Assembly (NCBI RefSeq): GCF_001678845.1
Contig: NZ_MAIQ01000003.1
Span: 186,001 to 250,000, forward strand
DNA from: Christensenella intestinihominis
GTDB lineage: Bacteria; Bacillota; Clostridia; Christensenellales; Christensenellaceae
Length of the DNA: 64,000 nt
Direction: 5' to 3'
Both the position numbers and the translations under genes were made by a program. Shown here one piece after another: positions 17,751 through 26,988 of the stretch. Numbering within the stretch: the first letter of the stretch is position 1; every line of letters starts with the position of its first letter. The notes under the pieces were generated by a model that was given only the letters and a program-made list of their open reading frames with translations, was not told the DNA's origin and ran no database searches.

Positions 17751-19256
17751 CTATTGCGCAAGTAATTCATTGTAAATTAATTCTTCCGACAGTTCTGTTC
17801 CAGAATATTCTTTGAATCGTTTCCCACGTTTGAGCATCAGTATCCTGTCGCAAATCTGTACCAGTTCCGGTATTTCCTGCGATATTGCGATCACCGTCTT
17901 TCCCTGCCTCGCACAGTCCAGCAATATCTGGTAAATTTCATATTTGGCCCCAACATCGATCCCTTTGGTCGGGCTGCTCAAAATAATGATATCCGTATCG
18001 GCCAGCAGAGACCTCGTAAGTAATATCTTCTGTTGGTTCCCGCCGCTTAGGAATTGCACTTTTTGCTCCCGGTTTACAATCTTGATGCCGAAGCGGGTTA
18101 CATATTCCATAAAGGCTGTGTCGGCGGCTTTGCCGTCAAGCAGGTTTAAGGTTCCTTTCTGAAATTTCTTTACTGCGGTTATAATCGAATTCTGCTCTAC
18201 GCCGAGTTCCATAAATAAGCCCTGGGCCCGCCGTTCGTCAGTAACATAGGAAATAGAGTTTTTCAGCGCATCCCCGGGCGACCGGAATTTTTGGCTTTTT
18301 CCATTTACGATAATATCTCCCGTATAGTTCTCCCGCGTCCCGTAAAGCGTCTTTCCGAGTTCTACGGTGCCCGAGCCAACCAAACCGAGGACGCCATAGA
18401 TTTCTCCCTTTTTCACAGTGAACGAAACATTCTCCAAATAGCCGGGGAGCGAAAGGCCTTTTACTTCCATAATGGCCGGTGCATCATAGGATTCCCGCAT
18501 ATTCAAACGGCTTCCTGACACCTTTTTGCCCGTCATCAACTCAATAATTTCCTGCTGGCTTGTCTCCGTGACCTTCTTAGTCGCAATCATCATCCCGTCG
18601 CGGAGGATTGTGACCGAATCACATACGCCGAATATTTCCTCAAGACGATGCGAGATATAGATGACTGTGATACCTTTTGCTTTTAGCTCGCGGATATGGT
18701 CCAGCAGCACGTCCAGCTCGTGGTTTGTAAGCGAAGACGATGGTTCGTCCATAATCAATATTTTTGCATCATGCATCATTGCCTTGCTGATTGCTACCAT
18801 TTGCTGCGAAGCAATCGGCAGTGCGTCTATCCGGGCGTTTACATCAATTTCCAGCTTCATGCTTTGGAAATATTCCTGCGCCTGCCTTTGCATTTGCTTT
18901 TTATCAAGCAGTCCATATTTTGTTTTTATTTCGATTCCAAGAAAAATATTTTCTACGACTGTTAATTCAGGAAGAAGGTCCAGTTCCTGGTAAATGACCG
19001 CAATTCCTTTATGAAATCCATCTCTGGGACTTTCTATGTGTACAGGCTCCCCGCTGATATAAATTGTTCCGCCATTCGGTTTGCTGGCTCCTGCAATAAT
19101 CTTTATCATTGTGCTTTTACCCGCACCGTTTTCTCCAACCAGCGCCCGCACCTCTCCGGCGCTTACCGAGAAATTAACGTCCTTTAATACATGATTTGCG
19201 GCAAAAGACTTCGATATGTTTTTTAGTTCCAAAACCGTGTCCGGATTATTTTCCAT
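17751..19256 (-). CDS. Sugar ABC transporter ATPase with altered second Walker B
   Basis: RbsA/MglA-type double ATPase, about 501 aa from the ATG at 19256, which has a G-rich site about 8 bp upstream. The frame is open for 55 more codons without family similarity. Domain 1 is intact: GENGAGKST, MDEPSSSLT and the H-loop ISHR. Domain 2 has LSGGNQQKILL, but its Walker B reads IIILSSPTKGID: the Asp-Glu pair found even in the degenerate second domain of RbsA is Ser427-Ser428 here (17973-17978). Domain 2 can therefore hardly hydrolyse ATP by the usual chemistry. It is operonic with the receptor upstream and the permease downstream. Confidence 0.9.
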   Translation of the reverse strand: MENNPDTVLELKNISKSFAANHVLKDVNFSVSAGEVRALVGENGAGKSTMIKIIAGASKPNGGTIYISGEPVHIESPRDGFHKGIAVIYQELDLLPELTVVENIFLGIEIKTKYGLLDKKQMQRQAQEYFQSMKLEIDVNARIDALPIASQQMVAISKAMMHDAKILIMDEPSSSLTNHELDVLLDHIRELKAKGITVIYISHRLEEIFGVCDSVTILRDGMMIATKKVTETSQQEIIELMTGKKVSGSRLNMRESYDAPAIMEVKGLSLPGYLENVSFTVKKGEIYGVLGLVGSGTVELGKTLYGTRENYTGDIIVNGKSQKFRSPGDALKNSISYVTDERRAQGLFMELGVEQNSIITAVKKFQKGTLNLLDGKAADTAFMEYVTRFGIKIVNREQKVQFLSGGNQQKILLTRSLLADTDIIILSSPTKGIDVGAKYEIYQILLDCARQGKTVIAISQEIPELVQICDRILMLKRGKRFKEYSGTELSEELIYNELLAQ

Positions 19257-19381
19257 TTTTAACCCCCACATTTGCCCTGTTTTCCGCTGCTTTGCATGCC
19301 TTTGCGGAGTAATGAGCGGCGGTCCTGACATCCGTCCGGCTCCGGGGCCGCCGCCCTGTCTTATTCTCCTGTCCCCGGAAA

Positions 19382-20491
19382 TCAGAAGCTCAGTGTTTCC
19401 AATCCCGCCTTTTCCAGCCATTCATTTTTGTCTGCCACATATTCATCCACATTGTCACGTGTAAGTGCGAAAAACCCAAGGTCGATAATGTTATAGTCGG
19501 CATTTTCCGGGTCCATAACCAATTGCACCGCACCCGTAAGCATCCTGTAACCCAATTCCACGGGGCTCTTTGCATAGGCGACCTCGAACGCATACCCGCC
19601 CTTGTCTTCCGTCAGCGGTTCGTACAAATAAGGAAGAATATTATCTTCACCGCCGCATCCGGCGATCGCGATATCTGTGCGTCCCGCCGCCTCAATCGCC
19701 GCCATTGCGCCAATTGCATTGGAATCTACGCCGCAGAATACAAAGTTCATCTCCGGATTGCTTAAAATAAAGGTTGAAACGATATCTGTTGCTTTTTCTA
19801 CCGCCATTTCCGCATCCTGCTGTCCTACGATTACCGCCTCCGGCATATTCTCTTTCACATATTCCACAAAGGCGTCGGGCTTTCTCTGGAATGCTTCCGA
19901 AGTCGGATTATCCAGCACCAGGATATGCGGTGTTTCATCCGGCCGGTTCTCTTTCCACCATTTAACAAACATTTCACCGCCGAGAAGGCCGCCATCCCGC
20001 TCATCGGTTATCATCCCCATTGTTTCGTGAGGCATGTTGTTGCCCTCCGTCAGCATATAGATTCCGGCCTCGTCCATCTCCTTTGCCACACTCTCCATAG
20101 CGCTGCCATTCAGCGGATACCCTATCCATGCGTCAATTCCCTGTTTCATATACGTTTCCGTAATTTCCAGTTCTTTTTCAATACTTCCCTGGGCATCCTC
20201 CGTGCTTACATCGACCAATACTTCTTTTCCATCATACTCGATTGGTAAATTCCACCCGGCTGCCATTTGCTGCTGGAAAGTGTGGTCCATAGACATTACA
20301 ATTCCAAGAATTTTGATCGGAACATCAACGCCTTTTACTCCTCCCTGCGCATCGGCCTGTGCGCTTTCGGACGAAGCAACTTCCTGTTCTGTAGCGGGAG
20401 CGTCTCCTGTTGCCGGGACACTTGCACAGCCTCCAAGAGTAAGCGAAACCAAGAGAGTTACGATAAGAACAAACACGACTACCTTTTTCAT
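19382..20491 (-). CDS. Sugar ABC transporter substrate-binding lipoprotein
   Basis: 369-aa receptor, first gene of the catabolic operon. Signal peptide with lipobox LGGC ending at Cys22, then an Ala/Glu/Ser-rich linker to about residue 55, then a type I periplasmic-binding fold (VPIKILGIVMSMDHTFQQQM). Ligand-site segments such as GVDSNAIGAMAAIEAAG fit the RbsB class. An AAAGGGG site precedes the ATG. The separate promoter and the 125-bp gap before the ATPase may allow extra receptor synthesis. The sugar is unknown. Confidence 0.9.
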   Translation of the reverse strand: MKKVVVFVLIVTLLVSLTLGGCASVPATGDAPATEQEVASSESAQADAQGGVKGVDVPIKILGIVMSMDHTFQQQMAAGWNLPIEYDGKEVLVDVSTEDAQGSIEKELEITETYMKQGIDAWIGYPLNGSAMESVAKEMDEAGIYMLTEGNNMPHETMGMITDERDGGLLGGEMFVKWWKENRPDETPHILVLDNPTSEAFQRKPDAFVEYVKENMPEAVIVGQQDAEMAVEKATDIVSTFILSNPEMNFVFCGVDSNAIGAMAAIEAAGRTDIAIAGCGGEDNILPYLYEPLTEDKGGYAFEVAYAKSPVELGYRMLTGAVQLVMDPENADYNIIDLGFFALTRDNVDEYVADKNEWLEKAGLETLSF

Positions 20492-20562
20492 GCTTTTTCC
20501 CCTTTCGATTCAGTTTTGTTGTTTTTTTTGGAATTTATTGTCTGATTTACTGTGTTAATGCC

Positions 20563-20591
20563 ATAATAATACATAGATTCAGTCAAGTCAA
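20563..20591 (-). promoter_or_regulatory. Promoter of the catabolic operon
   Basis: On the minus strand, TTGACT (20586-20591, itself part of a direct repeat TTGACTTGACT) is followed 17 bp later by TATTAT (20563-20568), about 70 bp before the receptor start. The 287-bp divergent region is AT-rich and should also hold the DeoR-family operator. I see no single clear operator repeat. Confidence 0.65.
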
Positions 20592-20778
20592 CTGCTTTTT
20601 TTACAAAAATACACATTTTTTTGCTTTTTAATTTTAATTTACACATATTCGGTCAAATCTTTTCGGCTAATTTGCCCTGTTCGGGAATATTTGTTTTGTA
20701 TTATTGATATTATCGATATAAGTGTGTACAATAAAACTCATAGCAGAAAAATATAGCATATATAATGGGGTGATTCCT

Positions 20779-21558
20779 ATGTTAGCTCAGGAACGTTACA
20801 AAGTCATTTGCGAAATGTTGCAAAAACAGCGTACTGCCAAGGTTACACAGCTTTCAAGCGTCTTAAACGTATCTCGTGAAACGATTCGCAGGGATTTGGA
20901 ATATTTGGAAAAAGAGGGTTTGCTTGTCCGGGTCCACGGCGGAGCATCCCTTGTGCGGTTTGATACTGCGCAGGCTTCTTTTGATGCAAGATTGCATGAA
21001 AAGTATTTACAAAAAGAACAAATTGCCAACACTGCCCTGCAATATATCTCGGAAGGCCAGTCCATTTCTTTGGATTATTCCACAACCAGTCTTGCGCTGG
21101 CCACAAAATTAAAACAGCATTTTCAGCAGTTAACTGTCGTAACAAATTCAATAGAGGTGTTCTATACACTATCAGACGTTCCTTCTTTTAACCTCATCTT
21201 CTGCGGCGGCATCTTTAATCATATGGAGCGTGGATGCTTTGGCGAACAGGCACACAATGTAATCCGCCAACTGAATATTGATACTGCTTTTATCGGCATC
21301 GGCGGTATTTCCCTGCGCGACGGATGCACGGAAACATTTTATGAAGGCGTGCAAATGCTAAAACTGTTTCTGCAGGCCGCACAGCAAAAAATAGTTCTTG
21401 CCGACAGCAGTAAGTTTGATATTGTAACGCTTATTAAGGTGTGTGATCTGGATAATATTGATCTTATTATAACAGATTCCCTTGCCAAGAAAAAGATTTT
21501 GGAAAAATATACGGGGGAAATTGATATTGTTTTTGGAAACGACCCACCCTTGCCCTGA
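20779..21558 (+). CDS. DeoR family transcriptional regulator
   Basis: 259 aa from the ATG at 20779, with GGGGTG upstream (the frame is open for 19 codons before it). The N-terminal helix-turn-helix contains the family signature around VSRETIRRDLEYLEKEGLLV and HGGA. The C-terminal domain is the sugar-phosphate sensor fold of DeoR proteins, with DYSTTSLALATKL, TNSIEV and IGIGGISLRDGCTE. It is divergent from the catabolic operon, so it likely represses it until a phosphorylated pathway intermediate binds. A strong terminator follows. Confidence 0.93.
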   Translation: MLAQERYKVICEMLQKQRTAKVTQLSSVLNVSRETIRRDLEYLEKEGLLVRVHGGASLVRFDTAQASFDARLHEKYLQKEQIANTALQYISEGQSISLDYSTTSLALATKLKQHFQQLTVVTNSIEVFYTLSDVPSFNLIFCGGIFNHMERGCFGEQAHNVIRQLNIDTAFIGIGGISLRDGCTETFYEGVQMLKLFLQAAQQKIVLADSSKFDIVTLIKVCDLDNIDLIITDSLAKKKILEKYTGEIDIVFGNDPPLP

Positions 21559-21593
21559 CGTTTTTTCCCTGGGCGGGCTTGTATTTTGTTTTT

Positions 21594-21647
21594 AAAAGCA
21601 CAGCGGATTGGTATTATTCCCGGTATACCAAATCCGCTGTGCTTTTT
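21594..21647. terminator. Bidirectional Rho-independent terminator
   Basis: A long stem (AAAAGCACAGCGGATT with its complement, one bulged base, about 20 bp in all) with T-runs on both sides. It lies between the convergent deoR-type and flavin-reductase genes. Confidence 0.9.
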
Positions 21648-21660
21648 ATCCTTTGCCGAC

Positions 21661-22200
21661 TCAGGTTGTTGCCAGGAGATAAGCTGCTTCTTCCAAAATT
21701 TCAAACATATACTTTTGGGAATAACGTGTAATCGGAAGCCGCTCTTTCACTTCAACCTCCAGCAGGGACAGTGTATATGCCAAATGTTCCAGACAGCGAA
21801 TAATTCCGTTCCCTGTCCCGCCTGCAACTGCAAGAATTATTCCCTTTTTTCCTTTGAGCCAATGATTCCCCTCCCTTAAATCGCATCTCCGTATGCGGTC
21901 CAGCAGGCTCTTCATTTTTTCCGAAGCGTCATGCCAGTATACCGGGCTCACCACGGCAAGGATATCCGCCCTTTTTATGTCCCGGTAGACCTCCATAAAG
22001 TCGTCCTTTTTTATGCATTTTCCCTGCGGGCATAGCCCCCAGCCTTCTCCGCAGGCATCGCATAAATCAATCTCTTTTTCATAAAGATTGATTGTTTTGG
22101 CGTCCTGTCCTGCCTGTTCAAAACCTTTTTGCAACTCTTTCGCGCATTTCGCCGATAATCCGTTGACACGCGGACTTCCCATTAAAATTACAGTGCTCAT
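21661..22200 (-). CDS. NADPH-dependent FMN reductase / iron-sulfur flavoprotein-like
   Basis: 179 aa from the ATG at 22200, with AAGGAGG upstream. Flavodoxin-like fold: the FMN phosphate loop is VILMGSPRVNGLSAK at residues 4-18, and SPVYWHDASEKMKSLLDR is the second FMN contact. Four cysteines are spaced C-x2-C-x6-C-x4-C (CDACGEGWGLCPQGKC), which resembles the cluster motif of iron-sulfur flavoproteins but with a wider central gap. Many simple reductases also carry Cys pairs here. It may be an electron carrier or a quinone/disulfide reductase. The link to the sugar locus is positional only. Confidence 0.85.
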   Translation of the reverse strand: MSTVILMGSPRVNGLSAKCAKELQKGFEQAGQDAKTINLYEKEIDLCDACGEGWGLCPQGKCIKKDDFMEVYRDIKRADILAVVSPVYWHDASEKMKSLLDRIRRCDLREGNHWLKGKKGIILAVAGGTGNGIIRCLEHLAYTLSLLEVEVKERLPITRYSQKYMFEILEEAAYLLATT

Positions 22201-22329
22201 TTTTGCCTCCTTTTTTGGCTTTTTATTGCAATATAGCATATATTTTGTGTAAAGTACACAATTTTTATGTTGATTTATGTTTTTTTGTGTGCTATCTTTA
22301 GATTATCCTCATATACAGGTGGTATTGCC

Positions 22330-23139
22330 ATGTATGATTACCATATTCATTCCCGCTTCTCCCCGGACAGCACCTCCCGCTTAAGCGCTATTGCATCCTA
22401 CGCGCTGGATTCAGGCCTGCGGGGGATTTGCATTACCGACCATCTTGAATTTGATGAATGCTACCGTCCGGACCATGTTTTGGATATTGACGCCTACGCA
22501 AAAAGGATTGCTGCACTCCGTCGGGAATATCCTTCCGGACCCGCCATAGGTTTTGGAATTGAAATCGGTTTAAAGGATAAAGCTTCCTTTTCACGCGCCC
22601 GGGCGCATATAAAAGGGTATGAGGACAGCCTGGATTTTGTGATTGGTTCCGTACATTATACAAGTGAAGGAGATGCCTATTCCGCGGATTTTTTTAAAAA
22701 TCGGACCCGGATTGAATCTTATTCAGCATACCTTGAGTGTGCTGTATCCCGGTGCCTTTCTTCTTCGGATTATGATGTCCTGGGTCACTTCGATTATCCG
22801 GCAAAATGTGCGCCCTATACTAACCGTGCTATGCGTTATTCGGATAATCCATGGGCTTTTGACCGGATTTTTAAACATTTAATTGATAACGGAATTGGTT
22901 TGGAAATCAACACCTCCGTATATCCGACGCAGAAGGAAATGTTATGGGGCAAAGATATTCTGAAGCGGTTTGTCGCTTTGGGAGGAGAATTCGTTACCCT
23001 GGGTTCTGATGCGCACATCGTTTCCAAGGTTGGCTGGCGGTCTAAGGATGCGCTTCTTCTGGCTCAGGCCGCCGGCGTTCCCTATTTGGCAACCTTTCAT
23101 AAGCGCAGGCCCACAATGCATAGATTAACCGGTATTTAA
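22330..23139 (+). CDS. PHP-domain phosphatase (histidinol-phosphatase HisK type)
   Basis: 269 aa from the ATG at 22330 (AGGTGG about 8 bp upstream). The PHP metal ligands appear complete: HIH at His5/His7, CITDHLEF, the Glu in GFGIEIG, the His in GSVHY, the His in VLGHFDYP and GSDAH near the end. Proteins of this type hydrolyse histidinol phosphate, but no other histidine genes are here. It sits 25 bp before an RpiB-like isomerase and near a sugar operon, so it may act on a sugar phosphate. That is inference from context. Confidence 0.85.
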   Translation: MYDYHIHSRFSPDSTSRLSAIASYALDSGLRGICITDHLEFDECYRPDHVLDIDAYAKRIAALRREYPSGPAIGFGIEIGLKDKASFSRARAHIKGYEDSLDFVIGSVHYTSEGDAYSADFFKNRTRIESYSAYLECAVSRCLSSSDYDVLGHFDYPAKCAPYTNRAMRYSDNPWAFDRIFKHLIDNGIGLEINTSVYPTQKEMLWGKDILKRFVALGGEFVTLGSDAHIVSKVGWRSKDALLLAQAAGVPYLATFHKRRPTMHRLTGI

Positions 23140-23164
23140 TTTCTATTTAAAGGAGGAATATCTG

Positions 23165-23611
23165 ATGTATACAATAGCAATTGGCTGTGATCCAAACGCA
23201 CAAGAGGTGAAGGCTTTCATCATCTCATCTCTGGAAAAAAAGGGGTATTCTGTAAAGGATTTCGGCAGTACAGACCCTATTTATGCAAATGTAGCAATTC
23301 AGGTCGCGGAAGCTGTTGCCCAAAAAGAATATGACCGTGGTATTTTGATCTGCGGTACCGGAATTGGCGTTTGCCTGGCTGCAAATAAAGTAAAAGGAGC
23401 ATATGCCGCATTGATTTCCGATGTCTATTCCGCGGAACGCGCACAAAAAAGTAATAATGCCAACATTGCCTGTTTTGGTGCTTTTACTTTGGGAAACAGG
23501 CTCATGGAGAAACTGATCGACGTTTTCTTATCATCGGAATATACTCCCGGCGGCCCTTCGCAAAAAAAGATTGACCGTATTTATGCCTATGAGTCGCGGA
23601 ATAATCTATGA
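23165..23611 (+). CDS. RpiB/LacAB family sugar-phosphate isomerase, divergent active site
   Basis: 148 aa, normal length for RpiB. The nucleophile loop ICGTGIGVCLAANK is intact, with Cys63. Ribose-5-phosphate isomerase B normally has Asp-His-Ala-Gly near residue 9 and a His before Asn near residue 99. Here these read Asp9-Pro-Asn-Ala and Ser96-Asn-Asn. The segment YSAERAQKSNNANI resembles, from memory, EryI-type isomerases that act on tetrulose 4-phosphates in erythritol/threitol breakdown. The substrate is probably not ribose 5-phosphate. An AGGAGG site precedes the start, 25 bp after the phosphatase gene. Together with an FGGY kinase and DeoR regulator nearby, a tetritol- or pentitol-like pathway is a reasonable guess. 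Confidence 0.85.
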   Translation: MYTIAIGCDPNAQEVKAFIISSLEKKGYSVKDFGSTDPIYANVAIQVAEAVAQKEYDRGILICGTGIGVCLAANKVKGAYAALISDVYSAERAQKSNNANIACFGAFTLGNRLMEKLIDVFLSSEYTPGGPSQKKIDRIYAYESRNNL

Positions 23612-23783
23612 GCCTGCTTCGCATAAGGCGGGGCAGACAGCTTCATTCGGATGATATAAATTTAGTCTTCCGGAAAAACACCGCCCTGCGCATCATGAGG
23701 GTCAGGGCGTCTGGCAGTCTTTTATTTCCAGGTAGATAGGACCGCCGCACATGAGGCGATGCCGGAAGTTTTAACCTACAGCA

Positions 23784-23815
23784 AAAAGGGAACGCCTTAC
23801 GGCGTTCCCTTCTTT
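23784..23815. terminator. Rho-independent terminator
   Basis: GGGAACGCC-TTAC-GGCGTTCCC stem with a T-rich 3' flank and an A-rich 5' flank. It is placed between the convergent isomerase and acetyltransferase genes. The rest of the 218-bp gap shows no gene. Confidence 0.85.
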
Positions 23816-23829
23816 TCGCAAATTCCCCG

Positions 23830-24381
23830 CTACGGCTTCTTTATCACCCGGCACGGATTGCCTACGGCCACGCAGTTTGCGGGAATATCCTTTGTTACCA
23901 CGCTGCCCGCGCCGATCGTGGTGTTTTCCCCAATGGTCACGCCCGGGCAGATAATCACGCCCGCGCCCAGCCAGACATGGTCGCCGATGCTGACGGGCTT
24001 TCCATATTCAAGGCCCCGCGCCCGTTCCGCCGCGTCCACGGGATGCGTCGCCGTAATAATCTGGACCCCCGGCCCGACCAGCACGTCGTCGCCAATGCGC
24101 ACCTCGCATACGTCGAGCACCATAAGGCCGTAATTGATATAATCGCCGTCGCCAAAATAGGTGTTGCTGCCATAGTCGAAACGAACGGGCTGTTTCACCG
24201 TAATTGTTTTTCCTTCTACATTCACGAGCTCCCGGATAATACGGTCAAGGTTCGCGTCGTCCTCCGGATCGGCGTCGTTGTATTCCTTACATAGCCGCAG
24301 CGAGCGTTTGTGTTCCGCCGCAAGCTGTGGGTCGCTTGCCCTATAAAGCTCTCCCCGCAGCATTTTTTCCTTCTCGGTCAT
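23830..24381 (-). CDS. Maltose/galactoside O-acetyltransferase family protein
   Basis: 183 aa from the ATG at 24381 (AAGGAG upstream). N-terminal Mac domain (KMLRGELYRASDPQLAAE), then a left-handed beta-helix built of hexapeptide repeats, with the catalytic His113 in TATHPVD and the acetyl-CoA lid VTKDIPANCVAVGNPCRV. It transfers acetyl groups to sugar hydroxyls and is thought to detoxify non-metabolised sugars. A complete, ordinary member. It lies downstream of gyrA, separated by a hairpin. Confidence 0.92.
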   Translation of the reverse strand: MTEKEKMLRGELYRASDPQLAAEHKRSLRLCKEYNDADPEDDANLDRIIRELVNVEGKTITVKQPVRFDYGSNTYFGDGDYINYGLMVLDVCEVRIGDDVLVGPGVQIITATHPVDAAERARGLEYGKPVSIGDHVWLGAGVIICPGVTIGENTTIGAGSVVTKDIPANCVAVGNPCRVIKKP

Positions 24382-24419
24382 CGCCTTATTACTCCTTTTT
24401 CCTTTTGTATACAGATACA

Positions 24420-24443
24420 AAAGGCGCGGAAAACCGCGCCTTT
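24420..24443 (-). terminator. gyrA terminator
   Basis: AAAGGCGCGG-AAAA-CCGCGCCTTT, 13 bp after the gyrA stop, followed on the minus strand by TTTT-containing sequence. It also lies just upstream of the acetyltransferase ribosome site. Confidence 0.75.
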
Positions 24444-24456
24444 GCCTTTGCTTCGT

Positions 24457-26976
24457 TTATTCCTGTCCCGGCGCTTCCGTTTCCGGCCTTGCCGGCGTTT
24501 CGCCGTCTGCCGCGCAGCCGCAGCCTTCCGGGTCTTCCGTCTCGTCGTCCTCCGACTCTACGATCTTCGCCACGCACACCACCTTGGTATCCTCATCCAC
24601 GCGCATCACGCGCACGCCCTGCGTCGAACGTCCGATCAGCGAAATTTCATCCACGCTCATGCGGATAACAATCCCCGCGTCGTTGATGAGCATGATATCC
24701 TCTGTTCCGTCCACGATCAGCAGGCCGCACATCTTACCCGTCTTTTCCGTAATGTTCATGGACTTAAGGCCGATGCCGCCGCGCGTCTGCAAACGGTACT
24801 CCGCCGCGTTCGTGCGCTTGCCGTAGCCCTTTTCCGTGATGACAAGCACCTGCTGCTCCTTCTCGCAGATGCATGCGGACACAACCTCGTCGCCCGGCCG
24901 GAGCTTGATAGCCCGTACGCCCGTCGAAACGCGGCCCATGGGCCGTACGTTCTCCTCGCTGAAGATGATGGACATGCCGTCCCGCGTTCCCACGATGATA
25001 TCCTTGCTGCCGTCCGTCTCCATGACGGAAATCAGTTCGTCGTCCTCCCGCAGATTGACCGCTTTAAGGCCGTTCTGCCGGATATTGGAATATTCGCTGA
25101 ACGGCGTTTTCTTGATGATGCCGCCCTTTGTGACAATCACAAGGTTGGAATTCTTTTCCAGCTCCGACTCAATCGGGAACACCGCCGACACCTTCTCGTC
25201 CGGGTCGAGGTTCAGCATGTTCACAATCGCCGTTCCCTTCGCCGTCCTGCCCGCTTCGGGAATCTGGTAACATTTTTTCATATAGACCTTGCCCTTGTTC
25301 GTAAAGAACAGCAGCTGGTTATGCGTACACGTAATGAACACCTGCTCCGCAAAGTCTTCCTCGCGCGTGGACATCGCCGTCACGCCCTTCCCGCCGCGCT
25401 TCTGCGCGCGATAGGTCTCGAGGCTGATGCGCTTGACATAGCCGTAATGCGTGAGCGTCACCACCATATCCTCGCGCGCGATCAATTCGTCGATATCGAT
25501 ATCGTCCTCGTCAAAGGTAATTTCCGTGCGGCGGGCGTCCGAGAACTTTCCGCGGATTTCCATCAGGTCCGTTTTGATGATATCGATAACCATCTGCGGC
25601 GTGGAAAGCACGGAATTGTAATACTCGATGCGTTCCTGCACTTCCTTGTATTCCGCCTCGATTTTGTCGCGTTCGAGGCCGGTCAGGCGCTGCAGACGCA
25701 TATCGAGGATGGCCTGCGCCTGTATCTCCGTGAGGCCGAAGCGCTCGATCAATGCCACCCGCGCGGAAGCCGCATCCGCCGATTTTTTAATCAGGTCGAC
25801 GATCTCGTCGATATTGTCAAGCGCAATAATCAGGCCTTCCAAAATGTGGGCGCGCTTTTTCGCTTTTTCCAGCTCGAACTTCGTGCGCCGCACGATTACG
25901 TCCTTCTGGTGCTCCACATAATATTCGAGGACCTGTTTTAAATCCAGTACGCGCGGCTCGCCGTCCACCAGGGCCAGCATAATCACGCCGAACGTATCCT
26001 GCATCTGCGTATGTTTATAAAGGTGGTTTAACACCACGTTGGCATTGGCGTTGCGCTTGAGTTCAATCACAATGCGCATGCCCGATTTATCCGATTCGTC
26101 GCGCAGGTCGGAAATGCCGTCAATGCGCTTGTCGCGCACGAGCTCCGCAATTTTTTCCACCAGCGTCGCCTTGTTGACCTGGTACGGGATTTCCGTCACG
26201 ATGATGCGCTCGCGGTCCTCCCCGTGCTTTTCAATTTCCGTTTTGGCGCGCACGCGTATCCTGCCGCGCCCCGTTTTATAGGCCTCGCGGATACCCGAGA
26301 CGCCCATGATAATGCCGCCGGTCGGGAAATCCGGCCCGGGAATAATATCGATCAGCTCCTCGATGGAAATATCCGGGTTATCCATCAGCGCAATCGTCGC
26401 GTCGATCGCCTCGCCCATATTGTGCGGGGGAATGTTCGTCGCCATGCCCACCGCAATGCCGCCCGTGCCGTTCACGAGCAGGTTGGGGAAGCGGGCGGGA
26501 AGCACCGCGGGCTGTTCCAGCGTTTCGTCAAAGTTCGGATAAAAGTCCACCGTGTCTTTCTCGATATCGCGCAGCAACTCGAGCGTTAATTTCGACATCC
26601 TTGATTCCGTATAACGCATGGCGGCCGCGCCGTCGCCGTCCACCGAACCGAAGTTCCCGTGGCCGTCTACCAGCGGATAGCGGATGGAGAAGTCCTGCGC
26701 AAGGCGGACCATTGCGTCGTAAACCGCCGTATCGCCGTGTGGATGGTATTTACCAAGAACGTCGCCCACCAGGCGCGCGCTCTTGCGGTACGGCTTGTCC
26801 GGATACATATTGAGCTCGCTCATCGAATACAAAATGCGCCGGTGCACCGGCTTGAGGCCGTCGCGCACATCCGGCAGCGCGCGGTTGATAATAACCGCCA
26901 TCGCATACGCAATGAACGACTTTTGCATCTCCTTGTTTAAGTCAACGGGCACAATGTTGTTGAATGGTGTTTCCAA
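24457..26976 (-). CDS. gyrA: DNA gyrase subunit A
   Basis: 839 aa. Breakage-reunion domain with [19 protein letters not shown], the catalytic tyrosine in [12 protein letters not shown], and a C-terminal domain of six beta-pinwheel blades. The quinolone-region segment reads [15 protein letters not shown]: Thr is at the E. coli Ser83 position and Asp at position 87, a natural state in several clostridia. The tail is acidic with a CGC triplet ([10 protein letters not shown]). The start codon is TTG, with GGAGG 9 bp upstream. That ribosome site touches the end of repeat R1 copy D. It follows gyrB and is terminated by a hairpin. Confidence 0.98.
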   Translation of the reverse strand: METPFNNIVPVDLNKEMQKSFIAYAMAVIINRALPDVRDGLKPVHRRILYSMSELNMYPDKPYRKSARLVGDVLGKYHPHGDTAVYDAMVRLAQDFSIRYPLVDGHGNFGSVDGDGAAAMRYTESRMSKLTLELLRDIEKDTVDFYPNFDETLEQPAVLPARFPNLLVNGTGGIAVGMATNIPPHNMGEAIDATIALMDNPDISIEELIDIIPGPDFPTGGIIMGVSGIREAYKTGRGRIRVRAKTEIEKHGEDRERIIVTEIPYQVNKATLVEKIAELVRDKRIDGISDLRDESDKSGMRIVIELKRNANANVVLNHLYKHTQMQDTFGVIMLALVDGEPRVLDLKQVLEYYVEHQKDVIVRRTKFELEKAKKRAHILEGLIIALDNIDEIVDLIKKSADAASARVALIERFGLTEIQAQAILDMRLQRLTGLERDKIEAEYKEVQERIEYYNSVLSTPQMVIDIIKTDLMEIRGKFSDARRTEITFDEDDIDIDELIAREDMVVTLTHYGYVKRISLETYRAQKRGGKGVTAMSTREEDFAEQVFITCTHNQLLFFTNKGKVYMKKCYQIPEAGRTAKGTAIVNMLNLDPDEKVSAVFPIESELEKNSNLVIVTKGGIIKKTPFSEYSNIRQNGLKAVNLREDDELISVMETDGSKDIIVGTRDGMSIIFSEENVRPMGRVSTGVRAIKLRPGDEVVSACICEKEQQVLVITEKGYGKRTNAAEYRLQTRGGIGLKSMNITEKTGKMCGLLIVDGTEDIMLINDAGIVIRMSVDEISLIGRSTQGVRVMRVDEDTKVVCVAKIVESEDDETEDPEGCGCAADGETPARPETEAPGQE

Positions 26977-26988
26977 ATTACTCGTCCT

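Noticed and set aside
22330-23139. Assignment of the PHP protein to histidine biosynthesis
   Set aside because: No his genes are nearby and the neighbour is a sugar-phosphate isomerase. Only the family, not the substrate, is supported.
24310-25941. Long plus-strand open frame (543 codons) antisense to gyrA
   Set aside because: It mirrors gyrA codon structure, is rich in His/Arg/Ala as expected of an antisense frame in GC-rich coding DNA, and has no ribosome site or family pattern.
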